Shown here: positions 36,934-45,627 of the stretch, one piece after another
Layout: each line of letters opens with the position of its first letter
How positions within the stretch are numbered: the stretch's first letter is position 1
Assembly (NCBI RefSeq): GCF_003315615.1
Contig: NZ_PDCH01000007.1
Location: 1 to 64,000 of the forward strand
DNA: 64,000 bases
Reading direction: 5' to 3'
DNA from: Bifidobacterium xylocopae
Lineage (GTDB): Bacteria > Actinomycetota > Actinomycetes > Actinomycetales > Bifidobacteriaceae
The notes under the pieces: generated by a model
What the model was told of the DNA's origin: nothing
What the model saw: only the letters and a program-made list of their open reading frames with translations
Databases searched by the model: none
Made by a program: the position numbers and the translations under genes

Positions 36934-38976
36934 TCAGACCTTGACCGCGTCCGTGTGCTCGACGAAATCGTCGGCTGTATTGACCTGCACACGTCGTGCG
37001 AGGGCCTGGCCTATCCAGGCGATGGCATCATCCACCGGCACTCCGTTCAGCTGGGAACCGTCCCGGAAACGGAATGAGACGGCGCCATTGGAAGCATCCT
37101 CCTCACCGGCGATAAGAATGAAAGGAGCCTTTGACTTAGCCGCGTTGCGTATCTTCTTGCCGAATCGGTCGTCCGACCGGTCGAGCTCGCAGCGGACCAT
37201 ATTCTCCCGCAAGCGGTCGATGACGCTTTGCAGGTGAGGGGCCACATCGTCTGCGACCGGAACGGCCTGCACCTGGACCGGCGCCAGCCAAGCCGGGAAA
37301 GCTCCGGCATAGTGCTCGAGGAGGATGGCGAAGAAACGCTCGATCGAACCGAACAAGGCACGGTGAATCATGACCGGCCGCTGGTGGGACCCGTCGGCGG
37401 CGATGTACTCCAAGCCGAAACGCTCGGGCAGGTTGAAATCAAGCTGAATTGTAGACACCTGCCAGGTACGGCCGATTGCGTCCCTCGCCTGGACCGAGAT
37501 CTTGGGGCCGTAGAAGGCGGCGCCGCCCGGGTCATCCACCAGCTCAAGTCCTGATTCAGAACCTACCTGTGCCAGCGTGGAGGTTGCCTCCTCCCAGACT
37601 TCGTCGGAGCCGACGAACTTGTCCGGGTCCTTGGTGGACAGCTCAAGGTAGAAGTCGTTCAACCCGAAGTCCTTCAGGACCTTGAGCACGAATCTGAGCA
37701 GGCTGGTCAGCTCGCCCTTCATCTGTTCCCGCGTGCAGTAGATATGGGAGTCGTCCTGTGTCAGGCCACGCACGCGTGTCAGGCCATGGACCTCGCCCGA
37801 CTTCTCATAGCGGTAGACGGTGCCGAACTCGAACAGGCGCAGGGGCAGCTCCCTGTAGGACCGCTGTCGAGACTTGAAGATCAGGTTGTGCATGGGGCAG
37901 TTCATGGGCTTCAGATAGTAATCGAAACCCTGCTTGACGACATTGCCGTCGATGTCACGCTCCTCATCCAGATGCATCGGCGGGTACATGCCGTCCTTGT
38001 ACCACTGGAGGTGGCCGGAGATCTCATAGAGATGCCCTTTGGTGATATGCGGGGTCTGCACGAAGGAGTAGCCGTGCTTGCGGTGCATCTCACGCGAGTA
38101 ATCCTCCATGGCGTTGATCACCGCCGCCCCCTTGGGGTGGAAGACCGGCAGGCCGGGCCCTATTTCGTCCGGGAATGAGAAGAGATCCATTTCTGAACCC
38201 AGCTTGCGGTGGTCGCGCTTGGCTGCTTCTTCCAATCTGGTCTGGTAGGCCTTCAGGTCCTCCTTGGAGGCCCAGGCGGTTCCGTATACGCGTTGCAGCA
38301 TGGGGTTCTTCTCGCTGCCGCGCCAGTATGCAGCGGCTGTACGCAGGAGCTTGAAAGCCTTGATATAGCGGGTGTTTGGTAGGTGAGGGCCCCGGCAAAG
38401 ATCGGTGAAAGTCACCTGGCCTTGGCGATCCAGGTTGTCGTACATGCTCAGCTCACCGCCCGAGACTTCAATGGCCTCGTCGCCCTCGATCTGTGCTTCC
38501 TTCAAGCCGATAAGCTCCAGCTTGTAGGGCTGGTCGGCTTCCTGCGCACGGGCCTCTTGCTCTGAGACCACCCTCCGGCGGAAAGGCTGCGAAGTCTTGA
38601 TGATGGCCTTCATTCTCTTTTCGACCTCCTTGAGGTCGTCGGGGGTGAAGGGCTTGTCAACGTCGAAATCGTAATAGAAGCCATCCTGGATCGCAGGGCC
38701 GATCCCCAGCTTGGCCTCCGGCCGGACCTGAAGTACCGCCTGAGCCATGACGTGGGCGGCCGAATGACGCATGATCGCCAGGCCCGCATCCGATGCGAGT
38801 GTGATGGGTTCGACCGAATCACCGTCTTGGAGCGGTGTGTCCAAATCGCGTGGGCTGCCATTGACCGTTACCGCGATGATGTCCTTGTCATCTGCGAAGA
38901 GCTGGGCGCCGGTCGAGTCGGCCGCCACCTCCTTCGCTTGGTCGTTCAGGGTTATGGAGATGTTCGACTGCGTCAT
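36934..38976 (-). CDS. thrS: Threonine-tRNA ligase
   Basis: Charges tRNA-Thr. The 680-residue protein has the N-terminal TGS domain (about 5-65), the editing domain with [13 protein letters not shown] (HxxxH-type zinc/editing motif), and the class II catalytic core (motif 2 region with [13 protein letters not shown]; zinc ligands Cys and His). An anticodon-binding domain ends it. It lies upstream of pgsA, as mycobacterial thrS does, but the HIT-domain gene usually between is absent. The preceding 101 bases are too short for a T-box leader. Confidence 0.97.
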   Translation of the reverse strand: MTQSNISITLNDQAKEVAADSTGAQLFADDKDIIAVTVNGSPRDLDTPLQDGDSVEPITLASDAGLAIMRHSAAHVMAQAVLQVRPEAKLGIGPAIQDGFYYDFDVDKPFTPDDLKEVEKRMKAIIKTSQPFRRRVVSEQEARAQEADQPYKLELIGLKEAQIEGDEAIEVSGGELSMYDNLDRQGQVTFTDLCRGPHLPNTRYIKAFKLLRTAAAYWRGSEKNPMLQRVYGTAWASKEDLKAYQTRLEEAAKRDHRKLGSEMDLFSFPDEIGPGLPVFHPKGAAVINAMEDYSREMHRKHGYSFVQTPHITKGHLYEISGHLQWYKDGMYPPMHLDEERDIDGNVVKQGFDYYLKPMNCPMHNLIFKSRQRSYRELPLRLFEFGTVYRYEKSGEVHGLTRVRGLTQDDSHIYCTREQMKGELTSLLRFVLKVLKDFGLNDFYLELSTKDPDKFVGSDEVWEEATSTLAQVGSESGLELVDDPGGAAFYGPKISVQARDAIGRTWQVSTIQLDFNLPERFGLEYIAADGSHQRPVMIHRALFGSIERFFAILLEHYAGAFPAWLAPVQVQAVPVADDVAPHLQSVIDRLRENMVRCELDRSDDRFGKKIRNAAKSKAPFILIAGEEDASNGAVSFRFRDGSQLNGVPVDDAIAWIGQALARRVQVNTADDFVEHTDAVKV

Positions 38977-39077
38977 ATCGGTGCCGTCCTAGCTATCGGG
39001 GCCCGCGGTACAGGGTGCAGGCCTTGGACTTACATTACCGACGCAACGATAGGCCTTCACGCCGACAAACCCGCGCT

Positions 39078-39929
39078 TCAGTCTCCCTTTCCCGGGCCGT
39101 CCATGGACCGCAGGAACTCCTCGGCCTCGCGCACCAGCTCCCGGGCGGTCGGATCGTTAACATGGCTTGGGATGGATGAAGCAGCTTTCGAATCGCTCTC
39201 CACCTCCAAGCGCCGTACGTATTCGGCCAAATCGTCGTTGCAGCGAGTCAGGACCGATGCCTGGGCCCGCCAGTGGTCGGCCCGCTGGGGCAGGTCGCCC
39301 TCGTCCAGGGGCAAACCCAGCAGTCCTGATACCCGGCGGAGGAGTTGTAAAGTGCCCTGTGCACATTCGTCGGAACCGAGGTATTGCGGGACGGACACCC
39401 ATACCGTCTCCGTCTCGAAGCCGGCTTCACGCGCCAGGGCTTCCAGGACGGTAGGTATTCCGACAGGACCGGAGTGCCCCTCGGTGTCAACGTCGGCTTC
39501 ATCACTGGCCAGGTCATCGATCGGCAGGGCTCGGGTGTGCGGGCAATCGGCGAACATGGATCCAAGGGTCACGATTGCACCCACATCATAGTCCTCAGCC
39601 ATGCGGATGCTCCGCTTGCAATACTCCTCCCAGCGGTAGTTCGGTTCGGGCCCGGTTTCCACCAGTAGGGAGACCTCAGGTGTCAGACGGACCTCATAGA
39701 ACTTCGTCTCCGGCCAGCAGATCGAACGGCGCCCCTGCACATGGCAGAGCATGGGCCGTGCCACTTGATAATCGTAGAACCCCTCACAGCCGATGCCACC
39801 GACTTCCCGCGACTGGTAGGCATTGAGCAGGTGGCGGATCACATTCGTGGACGCGCTGCAGGCGTCGTTCCACCCGTCGAAAGCCGCCAGCAGCAGAGGG
39901 TACCGGCGGGGTTTGGCTTCTTCACTCAT
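39078..39929 (-). CDS. PAC2-family protein
   Basis: A 283-residue cytoplasmic protein of the PAC2 family (named for the eukaryotic proteasome assembly chaperone 2). Family features include LLAAFDGWNDACSAS near the N-terminus and IVTLGSMFADCPHTRALPI in the middle. Actinobacterial PAC2 proteins have no settled function; they sit in genomes with and without 20S proteasomes. It lies 101 bases upstream of thrS on the same strand and may share its transcript. Confidence 0.85.
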   Translation of the reverse strand: MSEEAKPRRYPLLLAAFDGWNDACSASTNVIRHLLNAYQSREVGGIGCEGFYDYQVARPMLCHVQGRRSICWPETKFYEVRLTPEVSLLVETGPEPNYRWEEYCKRSIRMAEDYDVGAIVTLGSMFADCPHTRALPIDDLASDEADVDTEGHSGPVGIPTVLEALAREAGFETETVWVSVPQYLGSDECAQGTLQLLRRVSGLLGLPLDEGDLPQRADHWRAQASVLTRCNDDLAEYVRRLEVESDSKAASSIPSHVNDPTARELVREAEEFLRSMDGPGKGD

Positions 39930-40450
39930 ACTTATACCCTAGCCTGGCTGGGGTTGCCGGTGGTACGGTATGCCATCAGCGAGACCGTTCAAAGGTGGCC
40001 GAATCCCTGGCAGGCTGTCGCGTGTCCCCTGCACACCCGGCGATTCATGAAATCTGATATGCCGGACTCGACGATGGTGAATAAGTCCGACGAAATCATG
40101 GCAGGCATTCACGGTTCCCTAACCCATGCCAGACCAGTGCCGATGTCTTGCTCGATGAAAAGGCGATCGGTTGGCCAGTGTTGATTGCTTGCCCCCCCCC
40201 CTACTTTGTTCATTGCTGAGTTGCCGGAGAGGCACGGCATGGATGAGCCGGACAGTGGTGCCGAGAACTCACACCGTGATTGTTCGAACGACCATCCGTT
40301 CCGACGTGTTCAGGGATATGGCACATCACGTCGAGTGACGACACGACGGTCGCCGCGCCCCGCATCCAATCATGAGGCACAGCGAATCAGATGATGGCGC
40401 ATGCCGGTATCGGACTGCAATGCCTGCTTGGCGGATTCGGAAAATCAGAG
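39930..40450. other. Gene-free region with a C10 run
   Basis: About 520 bases between the PAC2 gene and the tRNA cluster. No convincing coding frame or structured RNA was found. A run of ten C lies at 40192-40201. The promoter of the PAC2 gene should lie in the left part. Confidence 0.5.
40192..40201. repeat. C10 homopolymer run
   Basis: Ten consecutive C on the + strand inside an intergenic region 262 bases before the PAC2 start (reading on the - strand) and 250 bases from the nearest tRNA. Its flanks differ from those of the two G12 runs. Confidence 0.85.
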
Positions 40451-40523
40451 TGGGTGATGCAGGAATCGAACCTGCGACCCCTTCCGTGTGAAGGAAGTGC
40501 GCTAGCCGCTGCGCCAATCACCC
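40451..40523 (-). tRNA. tRNA-Val (anticodon CAC)
   Basis: A 73-base cloverleaf on the - strand: acceptor GGGTGAT (from 40523) pairs with ATCACCC, discriminator A at 40451. The anticodon arm CTTCC/GGAAG holds a CAC anticodon, reading GUG. No encoded CCA. It is the last of a four-tRNA cluster transcribed leftward. Confidence 0.94.
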
Positions 40524-40578
40524 AGTATAGAATCCAGCAGCCTTAGCCGGATGCAATCGACCGCGTACGTCGATTGAG

Positions 40579-40650
40579 TGGGCGATGCAAGATTCGAACT
40601 TGCGACCCCTTCCGTGTCAGGGAAGTGCGCTACCTCTGCGCCAACCGCCC
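40579..40650 (-). tRNA. tRNA-Val (anticodon GAC)
   Basis: A 72-base cloverleaf: acceptor GGGCGGT (from 40650) pairs with ATCGCCC (one G-U pair), discriminator A at 40579. The anticodon arm is CTTCC/GGAAG with GAC, reading GUC/GUU. The core from the D-arm end to the variable loop is nearly identical to the neighbouring tRNA-Val(CAC). No encoded CCA. Confidence 0.94.
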
Positions 40651-40689
40651 GGGTCTTGCTGCGCACAAACGAAACCGCTCATGCACGAG

Positions 40690-40760
40690 AGGTGGGTACG
40701 AGAGTCGAACTCGTCTATACGGCTTTGCAGGCCGCTGCCTAACCGCTTGGCTAACCCACC
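40690..40760 (-). tRNA. tRNA-Cys (anticodon GCA)
   Basis: A 71-base cloverleaf: acceptor GGTGGGT (from 40760) pairs with ACCCACC, and the discriminator is U, as tRNA-Cys requires. The anticodon loop CTGCAAA holds GCA. No encoded CCA. Confidence 0.95.
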
Positions 40761-40788
40761 GTAAGAGGTCGGACTACTCGAAGCCTCG

Positions 40789-40861
40789 AGCGGGCAACGG
40801 GACTCGGACCCGCGGTCTCGACCTTGGCAAGGTCGCGCTTTACCAACTAAGCTATGCCCGC
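40789..40861 (-). tRNA. tRNA-Gly (anticodon GCC)
   Basis: A 73-base cloverleaf: acceptor GCGGGCA (from 40861) pairs with TGCCCGC, discriminator U. The anticodon arm GACCT/AGGTC carries GCC, reading GGC/GGU. It is the first tRNA of the Gly-Cys-Val-Val cluster. Confidence 0.95.
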
Positions 40862-40904
40862 ATCTCATGCACTCCCCGAGGGGACCACCTGAGCACAAGA
40901 TGTA

Positions 40905-40933
40905 ACTATATCGGCTGCGGCCTGACAACGCAA
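40905..40933 (-). promoter_or_regulatory. Candidate promoter of the tRNA cluster
   Basis: On the - strand TTGCGT (40933-40928), a 17-base spacer and TATAGT (40910-40905) lie 43 bases before tRNA-Gly. TATAGT matches five of six -10 consensus bases. Inferred by eye. Confidence 0.45.
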
Positions 40934-41245
40934 CAACCGCGTGTCGCCTAGTTTCCGCGTCCTCGGCGAATACAGGGAAACCGGCCATACGATGTGGCAT
41001 GCCGGAAACCGGCCGCCCTGGTCTTCCATAGTTTCTTGGCGTCGCGATACGTAGTTTGAAGACCACATGCATGACAGATGACTGGGCTGCATATCGTTCC
41101 GGTCCACAACCAGCGGAACCGGAGGCTTTCACACTGCAGTGCAGCGAGAAGAGAGATCAACGGCGCCAGCAATGCTCGACCGGCTGTTTTCACTCCTCCG
41201 GTGTGGCAGGCTGTGAACGCTCATATATACACCGAGCACGGATCA

Positions 41246-41257
41246 GGGGGGGGGGGG
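41246..41257. repeat. G12 homopolymer run upstream of the MFS transporter
   Basis: Twelve consecutive G on the + strand with the same immediate context (TCA before, CT after) as the run at 28114. It lies 166 bases upstream of the transporter ATG, in the region where a promoter or its activator site would be. Confidence 0.9.
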
Positions 41258-41423
41258 CTTCGGCTCATGTGCCCGACTGACCTCAGGGCGCGGGTGCCGA
41301 CCGCAAGATAGCCCTCTCCCCCGCGAGGGGCTGCGGCAAGTGCATTGATGGAAAATCCGGGGATGGTTGGATAATATCGTGAGCCTCCGCCTGCTGGCGC
41401 AGGCTGGGCAACGGTAAGAAGAC

Positions 41424-42962
41424 ATGGTTGATACAACGAAAGGGTTGCGGTGTAGGGTGAGCGAACGAGCGGCTAACGGGACAAGGGTCGGACCAGTGAC
41501 GGCGGCTGTCTTCATGTCGACCTTCATGACGGCGGTGGAGGGAACGATAGTCTCCACGGCCATGCCCACAATCGTCTCCGACCTGCATGGCATGAGCATG
41601 ATGAACTGGGTCTTCTCCATATACATGCTCATGTGCGCGGTCACGACTCCCATATACGGCAAACTCTCCGATCGCTTCGGCCGTAAGCCACTGATCAACA
41701 TAGGCCTGGCCGTCTTCGTGATCGGCTCCCTTCTATGCGGCCTGTCGCAGAGCATGATCCAACTCATTCTCTCACGAGTGGTGCAGGGACTTGGCGCCGG
41801 GGCCATCCAACCATTGACCTTCACCATCCTGGCCGACATCTTCCCGATAGAGAAGCGGGCCAAGATGATCGGCTTCAACTCGTCGGCCTGGGGCGTGGCT
41901 TCGATTGTGGCCCCGCTCCTAGGCGGCTTCCTGGTCCAGCAGCTTTCCTGGCATTGGGTGTTTGCAGTGAATGTGCCGATCGGCCTGCTCGCCATCGTCC
42001 TGATCCAGCTCTTCCTCAAGGAGGACATCAAGGCCCAAGACCGGCCGGTCGACTATGCCGGCATAACCCTGCTCACCATCTGTCTCGTGGGGCTGATGCT
42101 GGGGCTGCAATACCTGGATGGAACGGCCGGCCCCTGGGCGTCCATCCTGCCGCTGGTCATCTGCGTCCTGGCATGCATCGGCCTGATCCGGATCGAGCGA
42201 CGGCAGAGTGACCCCATTCTGCCCTTGCCCCTTTTCGGCAACCGCACCTTCATTGTCCAGAACATGGTTGTCCTGCTCATCTCGGGGTTCCTGATGGGCT
42301 TTGAGACCTACCTACCCATCCGCATGCAGTCCGTGCTGGGATTCAATCCCACACTCGGCGGGTTCGCGCTGACCCCCTCCTCGATCCTATGGTTGGTGGG
42401 CTCCTTCATGGCCGGAAAGCTGCTGACCAGACGCCCACCGCATTGGATCACCAACCAGGCCCTGGGCTTCCTGATTGTAGGCTGCATCGCCAGTATCGTG
42501 GTGCCCATCCATACTTCATATTTCGTGTTTTTGCTGATCTCCGCCGTATTCGGCTACGGCTTCGGTCTATCAATCACGATAGGCACGATGACCTCGCAAT
42601 CAGTGGTGGGTTCGGATCAGGTGGGCATGGCCACGTCCTTCAACACCCTGGCCCGCAGCCTGGGGCAGACCCTGATGATCTCCGTGTTCGGCATCGTGAT
42701 GAATGTGGTCATGGCGCGCGGAGTGGCAGGCACACCGGGACTGACCGCCACGATGATGGACCGGATGATCAACCCGGAGACCGCTGGCCAACTCCCGGCG
42801 CGGTTCCTGGAACCGGCCCGCGGCATTGTCTACGACGGTCTGAGGGCCATCTTCATCGTCGGCCTGGTCATTCTCCTGGCCGGCCTGGCATTCAACCTCA
42901 CCGATCGCAGGTCCAATCGTCTGCTCACCCAGGCCACGCCTGAGCAAGTGGTCACGGACTAG
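41424..42962 (+). CDS. MFS multidrug exporter, DHA2 (14-TM, EmrB/QacA) family
   Basis: A drug/proton antiporter in the cytoplasmic membrane. The 512-residue product has about 14 hydrophobic segments. Motif A GKLSDRFGRKP (about 78-88) lies after TM2, and motif C-like GGFLVQQLSWHWVFAVNVPIG is characteristic of the DHA2 branch. Acidic residue in TM1 (FMTAVEGTIVSTAMPTI) replaces the usual Asp by Glu. Substrate unknown. GGTAAGAAG precedes the ATG. No local regulator gene is present. Its stop overlaps the stop of the gene on the other strand by 4 bases. Confidence 0.9.
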   Translation: MVDTTKGLRCRVSERAANGTRVGPVTAAVFMSTFMTAVEGTIVSTAMPTIVSDLHGMSMMNWVFSIYMLMCAVTTPIYGKLSDRFGRKPLINIGLAVFVIGSLLCGLSQSMIQLILSRVVQGLGAGAIQPLTFTILADIFPIEKRAKMIGFNSSAWGVASIVAPLLGGFLVQQLSWHWVFAVNVPIGLLAIVLIQLFLKEDIKAQDRPVDYAGITLLTICLVGLMLGLQYLDGTAGPWASILPLVICVLACIGLIRIERRQSDPILPLPLFGNRTFIVQNMVVLLISGFLMGFETYLPIRMQSVLGFNPTLGGFALTPSSILWLVGSFMAGKLLTRRPPHWITNQALGFLIVGCIASIVVPIHTSYFVFLLISAVFGYGFGLSITIGTMTSQSVVGSDQVGMATSFNTLARSLGQTLMISVFGIVMNVVMARGVAGTPGLTATMMDRMINPETAGQLPARFLEPARGIVYDGLRAIFIVGLVILLAGLAFNLTDRRSNRLLTQATPEQVVTD

Positions 42963-43336
42963 GCCTGGGCTTCGTCCGCGGTGTCGTGCCCATCTCCGGC
43001 CTCGGCTGGTGGACCCGCCAGGGTCACTGGCGTCCGGCGTTCGGCCCGGTCCTTCCGGTAGGCAACCACGGACTGGTTGAAGCTCAGATCCCGGTGCTGC
43101 ATGCGGAAAGCCTTGAGGGCCTTGGGGTCGATCGGATCGTCATAGGGACCGTCCCGGTAGAGCTGCCGCCCGATCCTGTACTCATGGATGCAATAGGCCA
43201 GCCCCAACAGGGTGACCAGGATAATGAGCAGCACGCCCAAGGGCCGTTGATCGAAACGCTTGGCCATGGGTACGATCAGGGCATCCACCAGCAGGCCGAT
43301 CCACATGACCGTGACCCCTTTGACATTCGGCGACAT
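42959..43336 (-). CDS. Small membrane protein of unknown function
   Basis: A 125-residue protein with one or two hydrophobic segments (about 10-24 and 33-48), then a charged cytoplasmic part rich in Asp, Arg and Lys (IGRQLYRDGPYDDPIDP, YRKDRAERRT). No family was recognised. It converges with the MFS gene and shares its last 4 bases with it. Coding character is supported by the membrane pattern and by codon use like its neighbours. Confidence 0.65.
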   Translation of the reverse strand: MSPNVKGVTVMWIGLLVDALIVPMAKRFDQRPLGVLLIILVTLLGLAYCIHEYRIGRQLYRDGPYDDPIDPKALKAFRMQHRDLSFNQSVVAYRKDRAERRTPVTLAGPPAEAGDGHDTADEAQA

Positions 43337-43671
43337 GACCTGACCTCCCTTGGCGCTGGCCGCCCCCGGCCTCTTACCGGCAGGTTAGCAAGCTTGCCGG
43401 ACGCAGGCCTGTGCCGTAGACTTTCGGTGACACTCCCTTACACGATATACAAGCACCCTCACGCTCCAGAAGCGTAGCGCCGTGGCGGAATCGAATGATT
43501 CGGCGGTGCTTGTTCTCGCTGCCTTATTTCCTTCCTTGTTCCGCCTCCTTCGCAGTCGGCTACCGCCTACCAACAGTGCCGGACGGTTCATTCGACCTTC
43601 CATGCAGTCCCTGCCGCGGCATCAGCCTTCCGGACGGGCACCTCCCGGCGTCACCTCAGAGAAAGCACGAT
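43337..43671. other. Gene-free region before the methyltransferase
   Basis: About 335 bases between divergent genes. An open frame from 43495 runs into the methyltransferase but its first 59 codons look noncoding. No terminator or clear promoter was seen; TATACA at 43446-43451 has no good -35. Confidence 0.45.
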
Positions 43672-44535
43672 ATGACCATGCATGACCACGCCGCAAACCT
43701 CAACCACGACTTAGCCGAGAACCGGGCCAACTGGGACGACCGGGCCGAAGTACACGCTCAGGGCGGCTACGGCGACCTCGCCGTCTTCGCGGCAGACCCC
43801 ACCGCCATAACACCGGTCGTACAGCGGGACCTGGCGGTGCTCCGACCCCACCTGCCCGCAAGCGGTGTCGCAGGCCTGAGTCTGCTCCACATGCAGTGCC
43901 ACATCGGCACCGACACCCTGAGCTGGCAGCGCCTGGGCGCTCTCGATGTGCATGGGCTGGACTTTTCGCCCAGATCCCTGGACCACGCCCGGGCCCTGGC
44001 CGCACAGGCAGACGCTCCCATCACCTATGTGGAAGCCGACGCGCGTGCAGCCGACCAGGCACTACCGGGCAAGAGCTTCGACCTTATCGTCACTTCGGTA
44101 GGCACAATCACCTGGCTGCCGGACCTGGATGGCTGGGGCCGCTCTATCGCACACCTGCTGAATCCCGGCGGGGTCTTTATGATCAGGGACAACCACCCCC
44201 TGCTCTTCGCACTCGATGAGCAATCCCTGGCCATCAGCGGCGACTACCTCTCCGGCGGCGAGGACTCCTACGAGTCGGACGGCTCCTATACGCCGGGATC
44301 GGCCGGAAAAGTCCACCACACCAGCAATCACAACTGGTCGCACGACTTCCAGGAGATGACATCGGTCTTGCTGGCCGCCGGACTGAGCATAGAGGCGTTG
44401 GGCGAGCACCCGGAAGTGGACTGGCCGGCCCTGCCGGAGCTGGTGCACGACGAAAAGGAAGACGTGTGGAGGCTGCCTCAGGGCCGGCCACGCATACCGC
44501 TGACCTTCTCCATAGTGGCCCGCAAGCCGCGGTAG
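43672..44535 (+). CDS. Class I SAM-dependent methyltransferase
   Basis: A 287-residue methyltransferase. Motif I is LLHMQCHIGTDTLSWQRLGA (the SAM loop, with Gly in the usual G-x-G position partly replaced), followed by the acidic residue of motif II in VHGLDFSPRSLDHAR, and motif post-I in ARAADQALPGKSFDLIVT. Similar proteins in firmicutes and bifidobacteria are annotated only as methyltransferases; the substrate is unknown. ATG 43672 or 43678 is the probable start (AGAGAAAG upstream). A hairpin terminator follows at 44557. Confidence 0.85.
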   Translation: MTMHDHAANLNHDLAENRANWDDRAEVHAQGGYGDLAVFAADPTAITPVVQRDLAVLRPHLPASGVAGLSLLHMQCHIGTDTLSWQRLGALDVHGLDFSPRSLDHARALAAQADAPITYVEADARAADQALPGKSFDLIVTSVGTITWLPDLDGWGRSIAHLLNPGGVFMIRDNHPLLFALDEQSLAISGDYLSGGEDSYESDGSYTPGSAGKVHHTSNHNWSHDFQEMTSVLLAAGLSIEALGEHPEVDWPALPELVHDEKEDVWRLPQGRPRIPLTFSIVARKPR

Positions 44536-44556
44536 GCACGGATCACAGCATACAAA

Positions 44557-44588
44557 ACCCCGCTTCCTCATAGTGGGAATGACGGGGT
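44557..44588. terminator. Bidirectional terminator between the methyltransferase and uppP
   Basis: ACCCCG (44557-44562) and CGGGGT (44583-44588) enclose a further CTTCC/GGGAA-like pairing. It lies 22 bases after both convergent stops, preceded on the + strand by AAAA, which would be a T run for transcription from the right. Confidence 0.55.
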
Positions 44589-44609
44589 GTGCGCTTGCCG
44601 GAAGAGCTG

Positions 44610-45485
44610 TCAGGCCGCTGCGGCGGTGCCTACGGCGGGGATTACACCGGCCAGGAGGAGGATGGCGACCAGGATGGCCAGACCGATTCGGTAGACGACG
44701 AAAGCGCGGTAGGAGAACATGGAGACGATCTTGAGGAAGGCGATGATGACCAGGTAGCCAACGACGAAGGATACGATAGTGGCGCAGATGGTTGCCCCCC
44801 AACCGGGGAAGTTGGCATCGGCGTTAATGTCCTTAAGGGACTTGAGGGTCTCCAGGATGCCGGCCCCGAAGACCGCGGGGATGGCCATCAGGAATGAGAC
44901 GCGGGCCGCAGCTTCCCGCGTATAGCCCAGGGCACGGCCGAAAGTCATGGTGCCGCCGGAGCGGGAAACGCCGGGAATCAAGGCGAGCATCTGCCCTATG
45001 CCGAATAGGGCAGCGTCCTTGGCCGTCATCTGTTCGATTGTCTTGTTCTGTTTGCTGTGACGATCGAAATAATCCAGGAGGAGGCCGAAGAGAATAAGGA
45101 CCACCACCGTGATCCACAGGTTGCGTAGATTTGTCTCAATCGACTTCTGGAACAGCAGGCCGGCGATGACGATGGGAACGGTACCGATGATGATGTACCA
45201 GCCCATGGCGGCGTCACGGTCTTCCGAGCCCATACGCTCATGCCATCCCCGGCCATCCTTGCCTGTCAGACAGCCGAACCAGTGGGTCAGGATGCGTGCG
45301 ATGTCGCGACGGAAGTAGAGCAGGACCGCGAATTCGGTGCCAAATTGGATGATGGCCGTGAACGCGGCCCCAGGATCGCGCCCCATAAGGGCTCCGACGA
45401 TGCGGATGTGAGCGCTTGAGGATACCGGAAAGTACTCGGTCAGAGCCTGGACGAGGCCGAATAGTATCGCTTGGAAAAAGTTCAT
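44610..45485 (-). CDS. uppP: Undecaprenyl-diphosphatase (BacA type)
   Basis: Recycles undecaprenyl diphosphate to the monophosphate lipid carrier for peptidoglycan; confers bacitracin resistance. The 291-residue membrane protein has the family motifs ALTEYFPVSSSAH (about 14-26, the usual SSSGH with Ala for Gly) and PGVSRSGGTMTFGRALG. ATG 45485 follows GAGGGGTCC and gives the family start MNFFQAILFGLVQ. The same frame runs 15 codons further upstream without support. Confidence 0.95.
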   Translation of the reverse strand: MNFFQAILFGLVQALTEYFPVSSSAHIRIVGALMGRDPGAAFTAIIQFGTEFAVLLYFRRDIARILTHWFGCLTGKDGRGWHERMGSEDRDAAMGWYIIIGTVPIVIAGLLFQKSIETNLRNLWITVVVLILFGLLLDYFDRHSKQNKTIEQMTAKDAALFGIGQMLALIPGVSRSGGTMTFGRALGYTREAAARVSFLMAIPAVFGAGILETLKSLKDINADANFPGWGATICATIVSFVVGYLVIIAFLKIVSMFSYRAFVVYRIGLAILVAILLLAGVIPAVGTAAAA

Positions 45486-45627
45486 GGACCCCTCACATGC
45501 ATGGCGGACGGAAGATGCGCCGAAGGCCAAGCATAGCCAACCGTATGGTCAACCCGGGTCCAATGCCGACGATGTCTCGCAGAATGCCCACAATGGGGGT
45601 GTCACCATGGAACTGGAGGAGGCGCTC

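Larger units (their letters stand above)
40862..41423. other. Gene-free region between the tRNA cluster and the MFS gene
   Basis: About 560 bases between divergent units. It holds the likely tRNA promoter at its left end and a G12 run at 41246-41257, 166 bases before the MFS start. No coding frame with convincing character was seen. Confidence 0.5.

Noticed and set aside
38977-39077. Possible T-box leader before thrS (a GTACCGCGG-like string on the - strand)
   Set aside because: The gap is only about 100 bases, too short for a T-box. The conserved AGGGTGG-ACCGCG core is not matched, and no terminator/antiterminator pair is visible.
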